NCBI GenBank assembly: GCA_947629965.1
Contig: CANRFS010000029.1
Location: 1-12,153, forward strand
Reading direction: 5' to 3'
DNA: 12,153 nucleotides
Source: an uncultured Clostridia bacterium
Lineage (GTDB): Bacteria > Bacillota > Clostridia > TANB77 > CAG-508
Position 1 is the first letter of the stretch. Each line of letters starts with the position of its first letter. Shown here one piece after another: positions 6,944-12,153 of the stretch. Under the pieces are notes generated by a model that was given only the letters and a program-made list of their open reading frames with translations, was not told the origin of the DNA and made no database searches. The position numbers were made by a program, and so were the translations under genes.

Positions 6944-7672
6944 ATGAGCGAAAATGTAATAGAATTTAAAAAGGTAAGTAAGATATATAAATTATATAAA
7001 AATGATAAAAAAAGATTACTAGCAATATTTTTTAAAAAAATACCATATAAAGAAAAAAAAGCAGTAAATAAAGTATCATTTAGCGTAGAAAGAGGAGAAG
7101 CTGTTGCAATATTTGGAAAGAATGGAGCAGGAAAATCAACAATACTTAAAATGATTACAGGAGTTACCTTTCCAACCTCTGGCGAAATTAACGTAAATGG
7201 TAGAGTAAGTGCATTGCTAGAGTTAACTTCAGGATTTGATCCAGAATTTACAGGTAGAGAAAATATTTATTTAAAAGGAAGAATATTAGGGTTAAAAGAG
7301 AGCGAAATAAAAAAATTGGAACCACAAATAGTTAAATTTGCCGAATTAGAAGAATATATAGATCAACCTGTTAGAACATATTCAAGTGGTATGAAAGCAA
7401 GACTTGGTTTTTCTGTTAATGTAAACATAGAACCAGAAATTTTAATTGTTGATGAAGCATTAAGTGTTGGTGACGAAGAATTTAAAAGAAAATGTACTAA
7501 AAAAATAAATGAAATCATAAACAAAGATAATGTAACATTATTATTTGTAACACATGCAACAGGAGTAGCCAAAGAATTTTGCAAACGTGGAATTGTGATG
7601 AAAAATGGAAAGATAGTATGTGATACAGATATAGATGAAGCAATTGAACGATACAATAGTACAATTAAATAA
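6944..7672 (+). CDS. tagH: Teichoic acid ABC exporter ATPase TagH
   Basis: A 242-residue ABC ATPase that powers TagG in polymer export. Walker A GKNGAGKST is at residues 58-66, the Q-loop region follows, the signature TYSSGMKARL is at 145-154 (YSSGM in place of LSGGQ, typical of Wzt/TagH exporters), Walker B ILIVDE at 166-171, the D-loop ALSVGDEEF at 172-180, and the switch His in VTHATG (His204). It ends just after the nucleotide-binding domain, lacking the C-terminal extension of B. subtilis TagH. The start at 6944 is preferred over an upstream in-frame codon at 6902 because AAAGGAA (6930-6936) precedes it and the earlier one would overlap tagG without a ribosome site. It lies 25 bases after tagG and closes the operon. 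Confidence 0.93.
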   Translation: MSENVIEFKKVSKIYKLYKNDKKRLLAIFFKKIPYKEKKAVNKVSFSVERGEAVAIFGKNGAGKSTILKMITGVTFPTSGEINVNGRVSALLELTSGFDPEFTGRENIYLKGRILGLKESEIKKLEPQIVKFAELEEYIDQPVRTYSSGMKARLGFSVNVNIEPEILIVDEALSVGDEEFKRKCTKKINEIINKDNVTLLFVTHATGVAKEFCKRGIVMKNGKIVCDTDIDEAIERYNSTIK

Positions 7673-7683
7673 TTATGCAAAGC

Positions 7684-7732
7684 AAATGCGTTAGGCAAAT
7701 TATTATTTAAAAAATGCTAAGACGCATTTTTT
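7684..7732 (+). terminator. Rho-independent terminator after tagH
   Basis: A perfect hairpin AAAAAATGC (7709-7717), loop TAAGAC, GCATTTTTT (7724-7732) ends in a run of six T and can extend four more A-T pairs outward. An overlapping alternative pairs AAATGCG (7684-7690) and TTAG with CTAA (7717-7720) and CGCATTT (7723-7729). Either way the 3' arm runs into the T-tract, ending the operon 60 bases after the tagH stop. Confidence 0.75.
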
Positions 7733-7737
7733 AAATG

Positions 7738-7766
7738 TTGACATACTATTATTTACAGAATATAAT
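7738..7766 (+). promoter_or_regulatory. Sigma-A promoter for the YfhO-family gene
   Basis: TTGACA (7738-7743), 17-base spacer, TATAAT (7761-7766): perfect consensus directly after the terminator. The -10 ends 47 bases before the ATG at 7814. Spacer end and downstream bases (TTACA..ATATAATCATTT) resemble the minus-strand promoter at 1975-2003, but the inverted repeat is absent. Confidence 0.88.
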
Positions 7767-7813
7767 CATTTCATATTAATAAAAATATTTAAGTTATGGA
7801 GGAAAAAATATTT

Positions 7814-10594
7814 ATGGATAAAATTAAAGATAAGATATTAAAAATAACAAAAAATATTTTTTTTAAATATACATTACTGTTTGGAATTATAGCAGTATTT
7901 TTAATAATAACTTACAGACAGTATGGGAAAACTTTTATATGGGTTACTGATGGATTAAGAATGCACCTAGTTAATTTAAGATATTTAAGAGAGTTATTGA
8001 TAAATTTTATAAAAACAGGAAATTTATCAACTTTCACATGGTATATAGGTGCAGGTATGGATTTATTTAGTAATTGGGCTTATTATATAACAGGGGATTT
8101 ATTTTCTTATTTATCTGTATTGGTTCGCACAAAAGATGTAGCAACAATGTATAGTATACTTGTTATATTGAGATTATATTGTGTTGGTATTACATTTTTA
8201 TGTTATGCTAAATATAGAAAAATGAGTAATACATCATCTTTGCTAGGAGCACTAATATATACATTTTCAGCATTTGCACTAAAAGGATTACGTCATCCAT
8301 ATTTTATTAATGCAATAATACTTTTCCCACTTGTAATGATAGGTATAGAAAAAATAATAAAAGAAAATAAATGTATATACTATACTTTAATAATTGCTTT
8401 AACTTTTTTTGTTAATTTTTATTTTGCATATCCAATTTCTGTAGTTATTGCTATTTATGGAATACTATTAGCAATAAACACCTATAAAAAAGAAGGATTC
8501 AAAAAGATAATAAAAGTTTTATTAAAGACACTATTATATAGCTTAATAGGAATAATGATTTGTGGAATTATATTATTACCTACTATAGTATCATATTTTG
8601 ATTCTGAGAGAGCAAGTGGAGCTGTTTTTTCATTATATCCAATAAGCTATTATCGTAAAATTATAAGCAGTTTTTTAACATTAGGTAGTTCAGGTTATTG
8701 GACGATTTTAGGAACACAATCAATAATATTTATAACTGTTCCATTATTTATAATGAGGAAGAGAAAAGACAATTTCCCATTGTTTATGTTATTAATAATA
8801 TTATTTATATCACTATTAATTCCAAGAATTAGCTCTATGTTTATGGGATTTAACTTTCCAAAAAATAGATGGTCATTTATTTTTTCTTTCATATTCGCAT
8901 TTATGACAACGACTATTTTAAATAGTGATTATAAGTTAAATAAAAAAGACTTACTAATAATTATTGGAACGTTTCTTTTTTATTTAGGAATAAACATTAT
9001 TTTACAGATTAGATTGAGTATTTATACAACAATTCAAATATTATTTTTATTTATGTGGATAATTTTGATATGCTCTAAAGAATTTATACAAAATAAATTT
9101 AAAAAAATAAATTTATATAAATTAGCATTATTTGTATTAATTATTATAGGAATAGGAAGTTCTATTAAATATTTATATGATATTGAGGGAAGTAATTACG
9201 TTTCTGAATTTGCTAGTTCAAACCAAATAAATAGTTTAATAGCAACAAGCAAAAATTCAATACCAGATTTCAAAAATGCAATAGATTATATTAAGGAGAA
9301 AGATACAGATTTTTATAAAATAAGTAAATATCCATACGATTTTGAAAATGTATCTATTTTAGATCATTTTAATTCAATAGGACACTTTAATTCAATCATA
9401 CCAAGTAATTTTTCTGAACGTAATCAAGATTTAAACAATGCTGATTGGTATATTATTACAGGTTGTAAAGAGTTTGACTATAGAACTAAAATAACAACTC
9501 TTCTAGGAGTAAAATATTTAATTAATTATGATGATGGAGTTGTGCCTTATGGTTATTCGGAAATGAGAGAATATGAAGGAGAATCTAAAATTTATAAAAA
9601 TAACTATCATTTACCATTTGGAGTGCTTTATAATAGCTATATAACTGAAGAAGAATATAATAATTTAACAGAATTAGAAAAAGAGAGTAGTTTACTAAAA
9701 ACTACAGTAATAGAAGAAAATAAAAATACTAACAACATTAAACATTTTGGCTATAATTATTCTAATAATATTAGAGAAATAGAATATGAAATAATTGACA
9801 AAAATAAAATTTTCTCAGATACAAACAATATAAGTATAAAAAACACAAATAAAAATGAATTTGAAATAGAAATAGGTAATGTGAAAGATAGCGAACTATA
9901 TATTGCATTTGAAAATTTAAAATATCAACCATATTCAAAACAACAAATGATAGATTTAAATACAAATAAAAAATCAACTTTATTAGACGTAGCAGAAGTA
10001 AAAAATAAATATAAATGGTATCAAGAAAGTACAGAATATAAATTAAAAGTCAAATATAATAATGTTTCTAAGAATAAATCTTTAGCAAGTTGGACAGAAG
10101 AATCCTATTATGATATAACTGATTTCTTGTTTAATCTTGGATATTATGATGAAACATCAGGAAAAATAACAGTAACGTTATCAGAGATTGGAAATTATAC
10201 TTTAGATAATATAAAAATATATGCGGTATCTATGGATGATTATGAAGAGGACATTAATAATTTAAGAAAATCTAATTTTGAAGCAACAGAATGGAATAAT
10301 GGATATTTAAAAGGAAAGGTAAATGCAGAAAGCGATGGAATATTACAATTCCAAACAATGTATAGTGACGGATGGAAAGTATATGTAGATGGAAAAGAAG
10401 TTAATACATTAAAATCTAATAAATATTTTCTAGGTATAGAAATTGGTGCTGGCGAGCATGAAATTTATATGAAATATAGCACACCATATTTAAAAGAGGG
10501 AGCAATTATATCGCTAATTGCAATAGTAGTTTTTATTGTATTAGGTATATATAATAAGAAACAAAAGAATAAAAAACAAATAGGAAAAAACTAA
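7814..10594 (+). CDS. YfhO-family polytopic membrane glycosyltransferase-like protein
   Basis: A 926-residue membrane protein with the YfhO layout: an N-terminal half of about a dozen transmembrane segments (to about residue 455), a large extracytoplasmic region (about 458-885) and one C-terminal membrane helix with a basic cytoplasmic tail. Family landmarks are WVTDGLRMH (43-51) after the first helix, GAGMDLFSNWAYYITGD (79-95), PKNRWSF (349-355), and, near the end, DGWKVYVDGKEV followed by GAGEHEIYMKYSTP. YfhO-type proteins are GT-C-like enzymes that glycosylate lipoteichoic or wall teichoic acid with a lipid-linked sugar. Start 7814 is chosen because GGAGGA (7798-7803) sits ten bases upstream; an ATG at 7796 overlaps that ribosome site. 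It is its own transcription unit. Family is well supported; the sugar and acceptor are not visible. Confidence 0.87.
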   Translation: MDKIKDKILKITKNIFFKYTLLFGIIAVFLIITYRQYGKTFIWVTDGLRMHLVNLRYLRELLINFIKTGNLSTFTWYIGAGMDLFSNWAYYITGDLFSYLSVLVRTKDVATMYSILVILRLYCVGITFLCYAKYRKMSNTSSLLGALIYTFSAFALKGLRHPYFINAIILFPLVMIGIEKIIKENKCIYYTLIIALTFFVNFYFAYPISVVIAIYGILLAINTYKKEGFKKIIKVLLKTLLYSLIGIMICGIILLPTIVSYFDSERASGAVFSLYPISYYRKIISSFLTLGSSGYWTILGTQSIIFITVPLFIMRKRKDNFPLFMLLIILFISLLIPRISSMFMGFNFPKNRWSFIFSFIFAFMTTTILNSDYKLNKKDLLIIIGTFLFYLGINIILQIRLSIYTTIQILFLFMWIILICSKEFIQNKFKKINLYKLALFVLIIIGIGSSIKYLYDIEGSNYVSEFASSNQINSLIATSKNSIPDFKNAIDYIKEKDTDFYKISKYPYDFENVSILDHFNSIGHFNSIIPSNFSERNQDLNNADWYIITGCKEFDYRTKITTLLGVKYLINYDDGVVPYGYSEMREYEGESKIYKNNYHLPFGVLYNSYITEEEYNNLTELEKESSLLKTTVIEENKNTNNIKHFGYNYSNNIREIEYEIIDKNKIFSDTNNISIKNTNKNEFEIEIGNVKDSELYIAFENLKYQPYSKQQMIDLNTNKKSTLLDVAEVKNKYKWYQESTEYKLKVKYNNVSKNKSLASWTEESYYDITDFLFNLGYYDETSGKITVTLSEIGNYTLDNIKIYAVSMDDYEEDINNLRKSNFEATEWNNGYLKGKVNAESDGILQFQTMYSDGWKVYVDGKEVNTLKSNKYFLGIEIGAGEHEIYMKYSTPYLKEGAIISLIAIVVFIVLGIYNKKQKNKKQIGKN

Positions 10595-10614
10595 TGTAGA
10601 AAGCATTTAATTGG

Positions 10615-10643
10615 TTGACAATAGAAAGAATATATATTATTAT
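10615..10643 (+). promoter_or_regulatory. Sigma-A promoter for tarI-tarJ
   Basis: TTGACA (10615-10620), 17-base spacer, TATTAT (10638-10643, one mismatch to TATAAT), ending 33 bases before the tarI ATG. No clear terminator separates it from the YfhO gene, so read-through may add to its activity. Confidence 0.75.
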
Positions 10644-10676
10644 TTAAAGGGATGTAATTTCATAAGGGGTATAATA

Positions 10677-11396
10677 ATGAATTATGGTGTAATTCTAGCA
10701 AGCGGAAAAGGTACAAGAATTAAAGATAATATAAATATTCCTAAACAATTTAGAAAGATTAATGATAAACCAGTTATAATATATACTATACAAAGATTTT
10801 TGAAAGAAAATTTATTTGATAGTATATATATAGTTGTATCTAAGGAATATTTAGAGTATACAAATAATATTTTAAAAGAATATTTAGAGTCTACTAAAAA
10901 TATAAAAATTGTTTGTGGAGGAAAAGAAAGAATTGATTCAATAACAAATTCTATTAATTCTATTGTAGCAGACAATGGTTGTAATGAAGATGATATAATT
11001 GTAATTCATGATGCTGTAAGACCGTTTGTTACAGATAAAATATTAAAGAATAGCATAGATGGGGCAAGAAAGTATGATGCTGTAGTATGTGCTATGCCAG
11101 TAGCCGATACGTTATTATATTCGACGAATAATATTATTGTAGAAAAAATACCTGATAGAAGTATGTTTTATAAAGGACAAGCTCCAGATAGTTTTAAATT
11201 AAAAACGTTTATAGAGTTATTAGACAATTTAACAGAAGAACAAAAACAAAAATTAACAGGAACCTCACAAGTATGCACATTTAATAATTATCCAATGCAC
11301 ATAATTGATGGAGATGAACTTAATTTTAAAATAACTACAAAATCAGATTTTGCATTGGCAGAAGCAATAGTAAAAGGAATGGATAATAATGATTAG
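10677..11396 (+). CDS. tarI: D-ribitol-5-phosphate cytidylyltransferase
   Basis: A 239-residue IspD/TarI-family cytidylyltransferase that forms CDP-ribitol from CTP and ribitol-5-phosphate. Motifs: ASGKGTR (8-14, CTP-binding loop), PKQF (22-25), GGKERIDSI (81-89), HDAVRPF (111-117), GQAPDSF (168-174), and NFKITTKSDFALAE (216-229). IspD shares this fold, but coupling to a TarJ-type reductase with an 8-base overlap, inside a teichoic acid locus, favours TarI. ATG 10677 is used because AAGGGG (10664-10669) precedes it; an in-frame TTG at 10611 overlaps the promoter and adds an unrelated 22-residue leader. CDP-ribitol would feed the TagF/TarL-like transferase. Confidence 0.92.
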   Translation: MNYGVILASGKGTRIKDNINIPKQFRKINDKPVIIYTIQRFLKENLFDSIYIVVSKEYLEYTNNILKEYLESTKNIKIVCGGKERIDSITNSINSIVADNGCNEDDIIVIHDAVRPFVTDKILKNSIDGARKYDAVVCAMPVADTLLYSTNNIIVEKIPDRSMFYKGQAPDSFKLKTFIELLDNLTEEQKQKLTGTSQVCTFNNYPMHIIDGDELNFKITTKSDFALAEAIVKGMDNND

Positions 11397-12153
11397 TATA
11401 GAAAAAATACCAGAAAAAATGAAAGCATTAAATTTATATAATATAAATGATTTAAGACTTGATTTGGTTAATGTACCCAAAATTAATAAAGATGAAGTAT
11501 TAATTCATATAAAAGATTGTGGCATTTGCTCTAGTGATATAGAACGTGTATATGTTAATGGAACATATCATTTTCCTACAATTATTGGTCATGAATTTTC
11601 AGGACAAGTAGTTGCAGTAAATGAAGAAGATAAAGATTTATTGGGCAAAAAAGCAGCAGGTTTTCCTCTTTTACCTTGTCATGAATGTGAAGCATGTAAA
11701 ATGGGGGAATATGCTCAATGTAAAAACTATAATTATTTTGGATCTAGATGTGATGGAGGATTTAGCGAATATCTAGCTGTTCCAAAGTGGAATTTAATAG
11801 TAGAAGATAATATTGACTATTCTTTATTAGCATTATGTGAACCTGCAGCGGTTTCGCTACATTCTATAAGAAGATATGATATACCAAAAAATAAAAAAGT
11901 TTTTGTTATGGGGTCAGGAACCATTGGTATTTTAATAGCATTATTTTTAAAAGATTTTGGAAATGAAGTGTTTGTTGGAGCTAGAAGAAAGGAGAAAATA
12001 TCTTTTATTAAGTCATTAGGACTAGGGACTATAGATACTAATATTTTAGATCAAGAACTAACAAACATAACACATAACAATGGATTTGAGTATATTTTTG
12101 AAGTAATAGGAAGCAACGAATCAATCGAGACCTGTCTAAAAAGTGCAAGCAAC
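11389..12153 (+). CDS. tarJ: Ribulose-5-phosphate reductase (TarJ-type zinc dehydrogenase), partial at the right edge
   Basis: The first 255 residues of a medium-chain zinc-dependent dehydrogenase (full TarJ is about 340); the end lies beyond the window. TarJ reduces D-ribulose-5-phosphate to D-ribitol-5-phosphate with NADPH, giving the substrate of TarI. Visible sites: catalytic zinc ligands Cys47 (GICSSD) and the GHE block (His68, Glu69); a structural-zinc cluster Cys97, Cys100, Cys103 and Cys111; Glu151 in the LCEPAAVS segment; and the nucleotide-binding GSGTIG (175-180) with basic residues Arg199-Arg200 after the second strand, which would suit NADP(H). AAAAGGA at 11372-11378 supports the ATG. 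It overlaps tarI by 8 bases, so the pair is translationally coupled. Assignment rests on the tarI pairing; other sugar-alcohol dehydrogenases look similar. Confidence 0.88.
   Translation, partial: MISIEKIPEKMKALNLYNINDLRLDLVNVPKINKDEVLIHIKDCGICSSDIERVYVNGTYHFPTIIGHEFSGQVVAVNEEDKDLLGKKAAGFPLLPCHECEACKMGEYAQCKNYNYFGSRCDGGFSEYLAVPKWNLIVEDNIDYSLLALCEPAAVSLHSIRRYDIPKNKKVFVMGSGTIGILIALFLKDFGNEVFVGARRKEKISFIKSLGLGTIDTNILDQELTNITHNNGFEYIFEVIGSNESIETCLKSASN

Noticed and set aside
7363..7698. Minus-strand open frame of 111 codons across the tagH end
   Set aside because: Antisense to the Walker B and signature region and to the terminator; no family resemblance.
7796..7813. ATG 7796 as the start of the YfhO-family gene
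   Set aside because: It contains the GGAGGA ribosome site that serves ATG 7814 and has no ribosome site of its own.
10611..10676. Extended N-terminus of TarI from TTG 10611
   Set aside because: The codon overlaps the promoter -35 region, lacks a ribosome site, and the 22-residue leader has no counterpart in the family; ATG 10677 has AAGGGG upstream.
10682..10975. Minus-strand open frame of 97 codons inside tarI
   Set aside because: Antisense to well-conserved tarI motifs; AT-rich coding regions give such frames by chance.
10677..11396. IspD (isoprenoid pathway) instead of TarI
   Set aside because: Same fold, but the overlapping zinc dehydrogenase partner and the teichoic acid setting point to CDP-ribitol synthesis.

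Overview
The window comes from a strongly AT-rich, low-GC Gram-positive genome, most likely an anaerobic or gut Clostridia-like Bacillota. The evidence is the A/T-dominated codon use, AGGAGG/AAGGA-type ribosome binding sites, consensus sigma-A promoters and, above all, the gene content: a wall teichoic acid (WTA) or related polyol-phosphate polymer locus. No tRNA, rRNA, CRISPR array or insertion sequence was seen.

Layout. Positions 1-1913 hold two minus-strand genes. One is an SGNH/DltD-like membrane-anchored protein (870-1913). The other is an FkbH-like HAD protein (778 down to the left edge, partial, with a +1 frameshift at 427-433). Each is preceded by a near-identical 35-bp promoter element. 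After a divergent intergenic region, a plus-strand operon (2161-7672) encodes two CDP-polyol phosphotransferases (TagB-like, then TagF/TarL-like), a family 3 acyltransferase, the CDP-glycerol synthase TagD/TarD, and the polymer ABC exporter TagG (also with a +1 frameshift, at 6213-6219) and TagH. A hairpin terminator follows. A YfhO-family membrane glycosyltransferase (7814-10594) and a tarI-tarJ pair (10677 to the right edge, CDP-ribitol synthesis) each have their own TTGACA-type promoter.

How the genes fit together. TarD supplies CDP-glycerol and TarI/TarJ supply CDP-ribitol. The two phosphotransferases prime and extend the chain on the lipid carrier at the cytoplasmic face, and TagGH exports it. 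YfhO (glycosylation), the acyltransferase and possibly the SGNH/FkbH pair (acyl decoration) may modify the polymer outside the membrane. These roles follow from family membership and neighbourhood.

The most unusual signal is translational. Two unrelated genes on opposite strands (fkbH-like and tagG) are each split by a +1 frameshift at the same sequence, CTT CGG, where reading must move from CTT to GGN by skipping one C. A reading of every CGG in the window found no other in-frame CGG codon in any gene, although CGT, CGA and CGC are used. This points to CGG being an unassigned or extremely poorly decoded codon, with CTT-CGG acting as a programmed +1 frameshift site, rather than to two chance sequencing errors.
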